Assembly: GCA_024336345.1 (NCBI GenBank)
Contig: JANFOG010000009.1
Location: 1,975,784-2,039,783, forward strand
Source of the DNA: Mariannaea sp. PMI_226
Lineage: Eukaryota > Ascomycota > Sordariomycetes > Hypocreales > Nectriaceae
Direction of reading: 5' to 3'
DNA length: 64,000 nt
The notes under the pieces are model-generated. The model was not told where the DNA came from. It worked only from the letters and a program-made list of their open reading frames with translations, and searched no databases. Below are positions 55,085-64,000 of the stretch, piece after piece (position 1 is the stretch's first letter; every line of letters begins with the position of its first letter). The translations under genes and the position numbers were made by a program.

Positions 55085-56764
55085 ATGTCACACGCATCAG
55101 CCCACCAATCTGCGTCCGACCATCCTGCATCTAATCAAGCTGAACCTGACCAAACAGAACCCACCCCACTAGAGTTTGATCAACTCGAGTCTGATCAATC
55201 CACATCTGATCAATCGGAGTCTGGATCTCTAAAAAGGGCTCTCGACGATGACGATAATGTGTTGGTTCCCATGCGCTACCCAACCCTGCGCGATGAGATG
55301 TGGAAGTCGATTGAAGCCAAGAAAGCTGGGATAGAGGAAATGGTCCGGCTTCAACTGGGGGTTCGATCGTGCCGTGTGACTGTCAGCGAAATCTGGAAGT
55401 CAGGTAGCTTTAACCTCGCTATTCCCATTCGCTTACCCAAGGGACAAACCATCTATCTCCGTCTTCCTAATGCGTATCGCATTGGAGAGGAAGAAAATCC
55501 CGGAAACGCCGAAGAAAAACTGAGAACAGAGATTGCTACCTACCTATGGATCCAGGAGCATTGCCCTGACGTCCCAATCCCTATTCTACATGCCTTTGGG
55601 CTGCCAGACGGATCTACAGTAAGTGTTCGCAAATATTCCTAGCGGTTTCTGGATTAATAAGAAACTTAGTTCACACATCCGTCTAATACCCCTGCTTGGG
55701 AAAGAATTTGTTGGAATTTTAGGCGTCTGGTTTTCTTCCTTCTTGGACGTCCCGTACCTATGCGTTATGTGCAACGACGAAACATTCTACACTCATTAGG
55801 CCCTGGGTTTCTACTCCTCAGCGAGGCACGCGGTGAGAAACTGTCTTCGTCTTGGATGAAGCACTGCAATGATAAGACGTATCGGGAGAGGCTATTCCGT
55901 GGTCTTGCACGTGTCTCGTTGTCACTCAATGCAACTCCATTTTCACGAATTGGGTCCATGTTGTTGCGCCCGGATGGGTCGATTGGTTTATGCAACCGGC
56001 CGCTGAACCTTTATTTTCAGATGCTCGAAAACGAGGGAGTCCCATCGGATATTCCACGCCATCGTACATACGCTGAGGTGGAATCGTATCTTTCGGATCT
56101 TCTATCTCTCCAGGATAACAAGATCCGATACCAACCCAACGCAGTACATGACCAAGAAGATGGCCAAATGCAACTTGCTGCTCTTACTGCACTGAGGGCC
56201 ACGATGCATCACTTCATTCGCCCAGAGTTCAGGGATGGCCCCTTTTTCTGTACGCTTACTGATCTGCATCGGCAAAATATCTTCGTTGATAAAGATTGGA
56301 ATATCCAGACCATTATTGATATAGAGTGGACACATAGTCTGCCTATTGAGATGCAGCTGCCTCCCTACTGGCTTACGTCAAGGCCAGTTGACGGTTTTGA
56401 GGACCCCGAGGCTATTGCCGAATATGAAGCCGTGTTGGAGGAATACCTTGCTATTTATGAGGCCGAGGAGAAGCGACGTAATGGCTTGGTGATTCAGGCA
56501 TTGATTAAGCGGGATGTGTGGCAAAGGGGTAGTTTTTGGTACTTCAACGCCGTTTGTGTGCCAAAGGGCATGTACACTATTTTTAATAGGCACATCCAAC
56601 CCCTTTTCAATCAGGAACATCGTGGTCTGAAGGTTTTTGATGAGGTCTTTTATTGGTACTGGGGATTCGGGGCTCAGAACCTGCTAGACAAGAAGCTTGG
56701 GGACAATCAAGACTATAGAGCAAGGGTCAAAGAGGCTTTCACAAGATTGCCAAGCAATGACTAG
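55085..56764 (+). CDS. Phosphotransferase enzyme family (APH-fold) protein
   Basis: Two exons (55085-55618 and 55670-56764; 51-bp intron, GTAAGT/CTTAG, phase 0) give 542 aa. Residues 1-50 contain Asp/Gln/Ser repeats (ESDQSTSDQSESG). The kinase-like fold follows: a glycine-containing loop (KSGSFNLAI), the beta-strand IYLRLP, and a helix with the ion-pair Glu (LRTEIATYLWI). The catalytic segment is LTDLHRQNIFVD, with Asp376 and Asn381, and the metal-binding IDIEW has Asp395. All catalytic residues of the APH/choline-kinase-like fold are present and the frame is clean, so it is probably an active small-molecule or protein kinase, but the substrate is unknown. The long C-terminal helical part ends RVKEAFTRLPSND. 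It is the only undamaged APH gene of three in the window. Confidence 0.85.
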
Positions 56765-56984
56765 ATAACAATAGTACATACTTCACAGACATTGAAACAT
56801 ATATCCTTCCAGGAAGTTCTTAACCCCAAAAACCACGTCAAAGCTGTCTTGGACATACTGTAGACTGTACCCATAGCCTCGATATTTTGTGATCCATGCA
56901 ATTAGTATGCCAAAAGTCTCATGATACCTCAGTGGAAGCTTGGCAGCGGAGAGCGAGGTGCGATAGCGTAATGTTTCCATATCA

Positions 56985-58925
56985 CGTCCCCGTTTCGCCC
57001 GATGTTGTTTGGGCTCTCGAACTAATGATAGGAGCCCCAATATGATGAATAAGAATCCAGCTGGGAGTGGGAGAGCTCCATTTCCCTTGCGTTTCAAAGA
57101 TTACTGTCAAGTTTCTGCCGGCATACTTCTTTCTCATGTGCTTGCACAAGTCTGCTACGTTCGAATAGGATTTACCACAATATACACATATTCTCATACA
57201 TTAAGCAATATGGAGCTCTGCATTCTGCATTGGCCATCTGGTGTAAATATCTTGGTGTGAAGGGCATTTACAGCCTTTGTGGATCTCCCCTAGAGCTATG
57301 GAATTATTTTTGGTCATTGCTGCATCAACGCACTAAGCATAAAGTTAATATCATTTTAAGAATATCCTCGAACAATTACTTACATTTCGCTTAATTTTCC
57401 AACAATTATCGCATTTTAGTGTGTTATACTTTCTTTTTCTTGGACGCACAGGAGTGTTCTCCTCTGATAGTTGAGGGTTAGATGGGTCTTGCCCAATGTG
57501 GGTGTTAATGTGTTCAGGGAATTTCAATAAAGTGCCATTCCAATCACAGAATCCGCATGATATGGACAAATGGAAATCATCCTTATGTACCTAAACCTGA
57601 TCTTTAGGTAACATATTGCCACAATCATCACATTTCACTCCCTTATGCTCAGTCAAAATGTGGGACTTGAGATAGTCGGTATCACCCCTGAAGTTACAAA
57701 CCGGGCATCTCTTGTGGCACTCCATATAGTCCTCTAATAAATCATCTTCAAAAACTTCTTCACAGATCGGACAGATTAGCCACAAGTGGTTCTAGATTAA
57801 GTATTATTTTATATTATGAAATGGTTGAAGCACCTTACACACTATATAAGGCTCAAGCGCATGATCCATGATATATAGTTGAAGGTCTTTGTTATTTGGG
57901 TAAGCCCAATTATAGTAAGTATATCATAACCATTTATACTCCTCAACTTGGTGGTAGTTAAGATCCAATGCAGGATAGGCCTTACGATATTCCATATAGA
58001 TCTCCATAATATATAATGCAGCATGCTCAATATTGTTTGTAAAATCGTTTTCTAATAAGGCGCATACCTAATAATAAGCAAATGAATGACATTTATATAT
58101 ATATTCCCACAATCTCCGCTCCACTTTCACCTCACAATTAGGAAATGGGCAAGTGAGTAAATTGTGCTAAGATATATATTGTAGAAATTCATTAAAACTT
58201 TTCTTAAAGAGGTTATAATAATTATTATAGTCCTTTTAATTATAATTCATCATAAGATGGCTAGGTACTAGCTCAATAGTGAATATTTGTTAGCACAATG
58301 GATAAGGTCGATGATCATTTTCAAGATGGAGGATAAGTGTAGGCACATATTCCTCATAACATCCAGTACATTCATTAAGAATATGGACTTAAAGATATAA
58401 TAACATATCGCCAAATTTAGGTCTATCACATACCTTACATAATCTATCCGGATACTTAGAGTTAAAGTGCTTATTGTCTGTAAGCTCACCACATAATTCA
58501 CAAATATTATAAGCATGTCCTTTGATTGCATTATTTAGTAGGACCATGCAATATATATTGCATATAGTAAAAGCAATGGTAGTTGGTTCTTTGCAAGAAC
58601 ATGAGCCATTAAATACTCCATAACTCATATAGGCAAAGAAGATATTTTTTGGTGCTTTATAAGTATTGTATTCCTGCTTTTTAGGGTAGAAAGTTCTTAG
58701 ATATCCTCGATAGCGGGAGAGGTCTTTTTCTTCATTCCTCTATAAAAGAAAGGCTTTTGACTCTTGAAGGTCCTATAGTATAGGCCATAAATGTTAGGAA
58801 ATTGACAATCGATTCCTTTGATCAGAGTGGGAATGTTTAGATGCATTTCTAAATGCTCTTCGGATTTTGTTATCACTATATATGCCATAGTTAAGACCGA
58901 GGGCATCAAATGGACTATATATCAT
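56985..58925 (-). pseudogene. DnaJ-like domain plus multiple zinc fingers, RIP-stopped
   Basis: One frame runs from ATG 58925 to about 57351, broken by about ten TAA/TAG stops. It starts with a J-domain-like segment: PFDALGLNYG...NKIRRAFRNASKHSHSDQ, where HSD replaces the essential HPD. Zinc-binding segments follow: CELCGELTDN...LCKVCD, CPFPNCEVK, and CPICEEVFEDD...CPVCNFRGDTDYLKSHILTEH with CDDCGNMLP, then CGFCDWNGTLLKFPEHINTH and CDNCWKIK. A GTAAGT intron begins at about 57342, and a last part near 57195-57120 reads CVYCGKSYSNVADLCKHMRK. The combination suggests a nucleic-acid-binding protein of unknown role. Stops are of the CAA/CAG-to-TAA/TAG type expected of RIP. No function can remain. 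Confidence 0.65.
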
Positions 58926-58953
58926 AATTAGGTATAATGGGTGTGTGAAGGTA

Positions 58954-59057
58954 ATAGATGCGTGATAGATGCGTTGGATAGATGCGTGATAGATGTGTTG
59001 GATAGATGCGCAATAGATGCGTAATAGATGCATTGGATAGATGCGCGATAGATGCGC
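58954..59057. repeat. 11/13-bp minisatellite upstream of the DnaJ-like pseudogene
   Basis: Nine units of ATAGATGCGTG (11 bp) and ATAGATGCGTTGG (13 bp) alternate with single-base variants. The array lies only ~30 bp before the ATG of the decayed DnaJ-like gene, and its minus-strand translation gives a spurious RIYHASIQ repeat at the front of that frame. Confidence 0.8.
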
Positions 59058-59144
59058 ACTATATATACTTGAGATATCTAAGGTCTCATCTATAGGAAAA
59101 TGGGCTCCCCACAACAATAATACCATAGGAACTACAGTTTAATT

Positions 59145-59215
59145 AAGTATATAATTTCTTAGATACTAAAGGTTATTTAACTTCAAACATTCTCTATGCC
59201 TTAACTTCCAATTAG
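59145..59215 (+). repeat. Direct repeat with 63785-63855
   Basis: AGATACTA...CTTCAAACATTCTCTAT...CTTCCAATTAGG...CTTTAAGTCC matches, with C/T differences, the block near 63785. Both copies stand upstream of minus-strand decayed ORFs, so they may be old promoter or element-end copies. Confidence 0.5.
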
Positions 59216-59529
59216 GTACCCTTTAAGTCCAATTAGACATTTCTTATACCACTTGGTAGAAAATTAAATTACTTCCTCCCAAGAACCAAAGATTGTATTT
59301 ATTATAATAAGAAGCTATTATTTCTTAATCCTACAATATAATAATATATATACATAATGAATCCCAATCCTCCAAAGTGTTTCTATTTTTCGCTTATCGC
59401 CAATATACAACATAACGTTAGAGTCTTTCAATAAAAGACCATCGGCCATCTTATTTGCAAGCATTAGATAATTTCCTAGTCCGCTAACTAAAGGTTTGAA
59501 TAGGAACCTTATCTATTTGCTTAAAAGAA

Positions 59530-60879
59530 ACGAACAATACACTCCTCCTTATATGCCTTTAGCTACTCTTCCTTTTTGTCTATGAATGGCTTTATCTCAG
59601 CGCGCGCTTTATTATTAAGCATCTCAATCCCGGTGCCCCCATCATGTAGTATAGCCTAATAAATAGCATCTAACTCAAAACTTTTTCTGGCTGCATAATC
59701 AAACCAAAAGCGGCCAGACCTCCACGAGTTGCACATCCATATAGAGAGATATGGTTTAGTAAGTTGCTTACCCATCGGAACCAGCCCTCCTTCCACTAAT
59801 TCTAACGCCTATAAGAACTACTCCATTCGGGGCTCATAAGAGTCACAGAACTCCTCCATAGAATCACGTTCAAGCCACACTTCTGGGCCAGATAATAATA
59901 GCCACCAAGGCGGGTCGTATGTAAATTGTGCTGGCATAGCGTTTATAAACTCAAAATCAAATATGACTATAATTTGAAGGGTCTTTAGATCAATAAGCAT
60001 ATTGGAAGGCTGTAAATCGTCGCAGAAAGGTATAAATGGCCCAATATCGTCAATACAGTACTTTAGGACAAGCTGAAGGAACCGATGCCAAGCAATAAAC
60101 CGGGCCTAGGCAATTTCCAGGTCATCTATAAGGTTGCGCTAAATCCGAAGATGGTCCAGATGCTCGTGCGCCAATGCCTTAAGATAGTCATTTGTACAAT
60201 CGAAAGTTGAGGTTGGAAATAGGTCACTTAAATAGCCTGCGACAATCGCTAACTCATTCATGTTATAAGTCAGCAGTCTTTTGGTAACTGACCACATATT
60301 ACCATCTTTCGAGATAGCTCCAATGCAGGCAAACATAAGCTAAGAAAGTTAAAGAAGGTAACTAGCAATTTGACAGTAGATCTTGCTCAACACTAAGTTA
60401 TTAATACTTGGGTTCAAGACCATATCTTCTTGATCATTTTTCATCGGTTGCTTTAGGACCGTTAATAAGAGCGCCCCTTTAACATAATCTATAATAATAA
60501 ACAGACCAAACTGCTGCGGGCTCTCCATAGTAAAACCCCAATTATAAACATAAGGGATGGGAATTGTAATATTTTGGCTAAAATATTCCATAACCTAGAC
60601 CTCATTTGCAACTTTCTCATCCCTAAGAATTATAGCTATATATCCTGGCTTTAGGAAACGGATAATGGCGTCTGGTCCTCCATCGCTAAACTTAAAATAA
60701 AAGCTAAAGTTGAAGGACCCCTTAAGGAAACCAACATACTTGGTGGCTCTACCCTTTCCCCAGTATATAGCAATAAATACTCCTAGTTCGACCTTCGCTT
60801 CAAAAACTTTACTTAACCAAGCTCTATATTCATTATCCCCATTAATCTCTTCTATCTCATCAAAATAGGTTTTAAACAA
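59530..60879 (-). pseudogene. APH-family phosphotransferase, RIP-stopped
   Basis: One continuous minus-strand frame starts at ATG 60879 (MFKTYFDEIEEINGDNEYRA). It reads through a nucleotide-binding N-lobe (KGSFNFSFYFKFSDG, AIIRFLKPG), an IPIPYVYNWG segment, then FCDDLQPSNMLID with the catalytic Asp and Asn, FDFEFINAMPAQF with the metal Asp, DPPWWLLLSGPEVW, and WRSGRFWFDYAARKSFELDA near the end. About ten in-frame stops, all TAA/TAG/TGA at former Gln/Trp positions, inactivate it. It shares the DPPWWLLL end with the remnant at 10092-10574. This is the large fungal APH family often amplified in Eurotiomycetes. Confidence 0.8.
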
Positions 60880-61369
60880 AGATATCTTCTACATATTAAT
60901 AGGGACGCAAATGGAGACAAAATGGATTAGCTAAGGGAAGCAACGGCATACTGTTTGCCAAATAATAATATAATAAGAAAATTGGGTAATAACTAGCTTT
61001 ATTAATATACTATAATAACAGAGGGGGACAAGATAAATCATGGCAGGGGTGGAGTAATACAGACTTACATTTAGCCGCCTTTAGTCCCACCCTTCTCATC
61101 TTTTGTCAAATTAGGCTGCTCATACTTACAATGTGATATTACTTAATTTAAGTAGAGTAACCTTTTCTTTTATGCTTAGGGCATTATATAAAAACATCCC
61201 TATTAAACGAAAATAGCCAATCATAATAAAAGAAGTGGACACATAATAACGCTCATAAGTCTCAATCAAAAACTGGGAAATGGCTACATATATTTATTAT
61301 TATATAGTTGTAGTATAAGATTCTTGCTTTCTGCTTGACATATAATGGAGGTAGTTGTTAATAGTTCCT
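60880..61369. other. AT-rich spacer, no gene seen
   Basis: RIP-like composition with no open frame of interest. Confidence 0.45.
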
Positions 61370-61560
61370 ATGCAATGCCGCCGCTACCGCCGCCGCCGCC
61401 GCGCCTACGCTTCTGAGATTCCTCTACTGCCTTTTTCATCACTTCTTCCATCTCTCGCTTTTTTCAGGCTTCCTCGCGCTTTCGCTGAGATTCTTCGGCT
61501 ACCTTGCGCATCCACTCCTCTTCCTCTGGGGTGGGGACTTTAATAAAACTGCCACTATCG
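61370..61560 (-). pseudogene. Glu/Lys-rich ORF remnant with UIM-like motifs and Gly tail
   Basis: The minus strand reads PTPEEEEWMRKVAEESQRKR EEA, a TGA, then KKREMEEVMKKAVEESQKRR and a Gly/Ser run encoded by a CCG/GCC microsatellite (61378-61404 on the plus strand). Each EEE...xAxxxS segment fits the ubiquitin-interacting-motif pattern (acidic triplet, Ala/Val, invariant Ser). It looks like the last exon of a decayed gene; the 5' part is lost in AT-rich DNA. The motif assignment is tentative, since charged helices often imitate it. Confidence 0.35.
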
Positions 61561-62286
61561 GTTATATTGATATATAAGCTGATGAAGAAAATGACTAAAG
61601 AGGAATTAGTCAGAAATAAGCACACATAAAATGCTCCGGGAAGTCATACTACTGATTTCAATTTGCTAATATTGCAGCTAAGAATTTGTCTTAATGCAAT
61701 AATAAATCACACCAGAGGTAGGGAAGCAGAATCCAAATATATAGTCAAGACACTGGGTATTGTTTATAATTGTAGGGATAGAAGTCCTGGTCATATGCTA
61801 CCATAAAATACTCGCCATCACAAGGCAACACCATCTCACCCCAACCAACATGGGCAGCAATCCATGCTGTCTTATCGCAACTCGCCTATTATCAACCCTT
61901 CAGCTTTATAAAGAGTTGGGAAGCATAGGCGGGTATCACCAGGCTGGCCATTTGCTATGCCTCAGGCTCCTAATGAGAATAAGTACTAGTGATATAACAC
62001 ACTTTGCATACAGCATAATAACCAACAAACCCATTAGCTCTCCAATCAATTAATAATAAGCCTTCTAATTAAAAGAAAAAAAAAAAGTATGCTAGCGGCA
62101 AATATGAGGTTATGATTCATTGCCTTAAGTTATATATGAAGCTGATTAATTAAAATTGCAGATTGTTGGCTCTCGGGCTGATTTAGGACCAACTCCTTCA
62201 TATAGTTAGTGCTCCGCTATGTCCGAGTGGACTTGCCATAATTAATGCAGAAGAGGGGCAGGGCGGTTCTCTAGGCAACCTTATAT
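61561..62286. other. AT-rich, no gene seen
   Basis: A 97-aa plus ORF (61760-62053) has no motif. There is a poly-A run at about 62072-62085. Confidence 0.4.
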
Positions 62287-62400
62287 AGTGCCTCACACTT
62301 CAAATGGTGCCTCGCACTTCAAATGGCGCCTCACACTTCAAATGGTGCCTCACACTTCAAATAGTGCACTGCACTTCAAAGCATGCATTATGCTTCAAAT
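62287..62400 (+). repeat. 20-bp minisatellite
   Basis: Five to six copies of GTGCCTCACACTTCAAATG(G) with point differences, the last ones degraded (GTGCACTGCACTTCAAAG, GCATTATGCTTCAAAT). Copy number is small and decay is greatest at the right edge. Confidence 0.8.
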
Positions 62401-62559
62401 AATATGCCTTAGACTATGCCAAATTCGATCACTACCCCCAAAACTATAATATAAGGTTAACTCATTCCATTAACCCATATTTCGCTCTTATTTAAATCAC
62501 CTCCTTATTAGCAAGTACCTTAGTAAAGTTTGTTTAATCACAATAAATCCCTCGCAATA

Positions 62560-63213
62560 CCTGGTCCTAGTCTTTATTGGGAGCGGGAGGGATTTTATAA
62601 AATGATGCACAATAAGATCGGCATGGGCTGGCTGGTGGGGCAGTTCACATAGAATGAGAGAAGATCTTATGCGCTAGTGATAGCATTAATGCCTAATATC
62701 TACTTCCCATAACATTACAAAGGTTTATCACGCCTATTAGCACTATGCTTGCTAATTTAATTAATAGATAGCAGGCCATAATTGGAAGAGATGATGGAAG
62801 ATACTCTCCTGCCATTCATCCCGCCCAATCATCACTTAATAATCTTAAAGTTACACAATACTACCCCAAACATACAGGAGGCCCTCCAATTTATTGATGT
62901 AGCATTAACTATAGAAATTCGATATAAAAAACAGATCTAAGCCCTAAGCCCATAGATCACACTAACTGTCCAGATTGAGCCCGAAGAGAGCGATCAGATG
63001 GTTAATGGTGAGTGGCGTCTAATATCAATGGACACATCCCTAACCCCCATGCCAGACAGCCATATCCAGCTCATTCAAGTGACCTACTTATTAAATTCTT
63101 TTCGCTATCCATTAAGTACATCGCTATTATCACATCTAATTCTTAAATTCATCAAAGGGTTTATTCGGTACCCGACTTCCGTCCAAGATAAATATCAAAA
63201 ATATCTTGGATAA
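62560..63213 (+). pseudogene. Decayed unrecognised protein gene
   Basis: One frame reads a protein-like sequence (YWERGGFYKMMHNKIGMGWL ... MMEDTLLPFIPPNHHLIILK ... TLTVQIEPEESDQMVNGEWR) through about seven TAA/TAG stops to the stop at 63211-63213 after KYQKYLG. Stops fit CAA/CAG-to-TAA/TAG change. The family is not recognised; the 5' end is unclear. Confidence 0.4.
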
Positions 63214-63296
63214 TAGTGATTACATTAGATTTCTCGCTTAGATAGGGTTTCAACCTACTTGGCTATATTATATAGTCTAATATCTAAATAGAAATA

Positions 63297-63368
63297 TTAA
63301 TCTAAGCGGACTCTAGTCTTTAGTTTTCATCTCTCAACTAGCTAACCATTACACCACTAAGCAAAACA
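63297..63368 (-). tRNA. tRNA-like sequence (probably a SINE head or tRNA relic)
   Basis: The minus strand contains TTAGTGGTGTAATGGTTAGC, close to the D-arm/A-box of eukaryotic tRNAs of the Glu/Asp type, followed ~35 nt later by GACTAGAGTCC, a degenerate T-arm/B-box (GGTTCGAGTCC). The ends do not form an acceptor stem, so it is not a functional tRNA gene. Confidence 0.35.
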
Positions 63369-63398
63369 TTTAACATAGATCGAAAAATAGTGGTTTTA

Positions 63399-63690
63399 TT
63401 AACAATGCCAGCAGGGATATGGGAACATAGGGGATTTATATATGCTAGTTATTATTATACACACCGGACAAGATAAACGATCTTTTAATAAAGACAAAAA
63501 TGGGATATAGGCCATATCTAAACAGAGATTGCAAAGCTTACCCTCAAATATTAAGATACTAAGATAATGGTTTATTGCTCTACCCTCAAAAGGTATAACT
63601 AAATAAGTCTTATCATTTGGATTAAATGGCTGGCGAAGACGCCACATAAGCTTATCCCATTAAGGCATAGCTCCAATCTCTAGACATCTA
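63399..63690 (-). pseudogene. Decayed ORF at the window edge, unrecognised
   Basis: An 82-aa ORF (MWRLRQPFNPNDKTYLVIPF ...) continues upstream in frame across stops and has a C-terminal CLDMAYIPF...CPVC segment. It lies in RIP-type DNA. No family is recognised. Confidence 0.3.
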
Positions 63691-63784
63691 AACATTTAGG
63701 ACGTAAGGGTATTATAAGCAAGGAAGGACTGAGTTAAATACAGTTATTTCCCAAGGCTCGCTATTATACCTAATTTACAATATA

Positions 63785-63855
63785 TGATTTTTAGATACTA
63801 TATTCAATTTCAAACATCCTCTATACCTTCACTTCCAATTGGCTATCCTTCAAGT
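63785..63855 (+). repeat. Direct repeat with 59145-59215
   Basis: Second copy of the block CTTCAAACAT(C/T)CTCTAT...CTTCCAATT. Differences are mainly C/T. See the first copy for context. Confidence 0.5.
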
Positions 63856-64000
63856 CCCAAATATTAATCCATTTTCCTCCCGCACCTATCCACCTAATTT
63901 ATACTTCCGCTAGATCATTAATGATAATTAATTTAGAGATAGCCTGGGTTATATTACTTATTTCTCCTCAATAGAATGGGCATTTAACAGGTTCCTCACT

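Noticed and set aside
62210..62250. Possible tRNA (GCTCCGCTATGTCCGAGTGG)
   Set aside because: Only the A-box-like word is present; no cloverleaf or B-box follows.

Overview
The window is from a filamentous ascomycete, most likely a Eurotiomycete (Aspergillus/Penicillium-like). The evidence is short GT-AG introns of about 50-110 bp with CTAAC-type branch sites, fungal Zn2Cys6 regulators, a fungal DUF3435 recombinase-like gene and decayed fungal transposons. Many decayed reading frames keep one frame but carry TAA/TAG/TGA in place of CAA/CAG/TGG codons. This is the signature of repeat-induced point mutation (RIP), and it is strongest at 1-480, about 31.5-37.9 kb and 57.8-64 kb. It looks like an accessory, transposon-rich region.

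Layout. 0-5 kb: AT-rich tract, first copy of a dispersed repeat (769-1640), an intact two-exon endosulfine (Igo1/ENSA-type) gene at 1880-2328, a 176-aa hypothetical protein and a 33-nt scrap of 18S rRNA. 5.2-14.7 kb: a block bounded by two inverted copies of a ~0.75-kb repeat. It holds an endosulfine fragment, an ATF/CREB-type bZIP gene (7315-8205), a fused Myb/SANT plus phosphotransferase remnant, an amidohydrolase-fold protein that has lost its metal ligands (11331-12437) and a broken regulator. 15.7-18.2 kb: a five-exon NirA-like Zn2Cys6 regulator with a CRE site upstream. 19-28 kb: second copy of the dispersed repeat, a frameshifted Myb/SANT gene and a divergent pair of RIP-damaged ORFs, the left one Helitron-like.

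29.5-31.1 kb holds the most unusual structure: four diverged, same-direction copies of a ~180-nt unit that folds into two three-way junctions. The helices change by compensating base pairs while the junction strands stay fixed, the pattern expected of a structured RNA. I cannot assign it to a known class.

31.5-38 kb: RIP-ruined Ty3/gypsy element on the minus strand. 38-43.5 kb: a broken DUF3435 tyrosine recombinase gene (the family of Starship 'captains'), with 18-bp iterated motifs on both sides, a small basic protein and a MADS-like ORF. 43.9-54.4 kb: a duplicated-family hypothetical protein, a hAT transposase relic, a mitochondrial NAD+/nucleotide-type carrier, a truncated Zn2Cys6 regulator and a small two-exon gene. 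55.1-56.8 kb: an apparently intact two-exon phosphotransferase (APH-fold) gene. 57-64 kb: RIP relics of a DnaJ-like/zinc-finger protein, another APH-family gene and several unrecognised ORFs, with minisatellites.

Genes that look functional: endosulfine, 176-aa protein, bZIP, amidohydrolase-like protein, NirA-like regulator, mitochondrial carrier, small 53.9-kb gene and APH-family gene. No metabolic gene cluster is evident. All calls come from reading the sequence; no database search was run.
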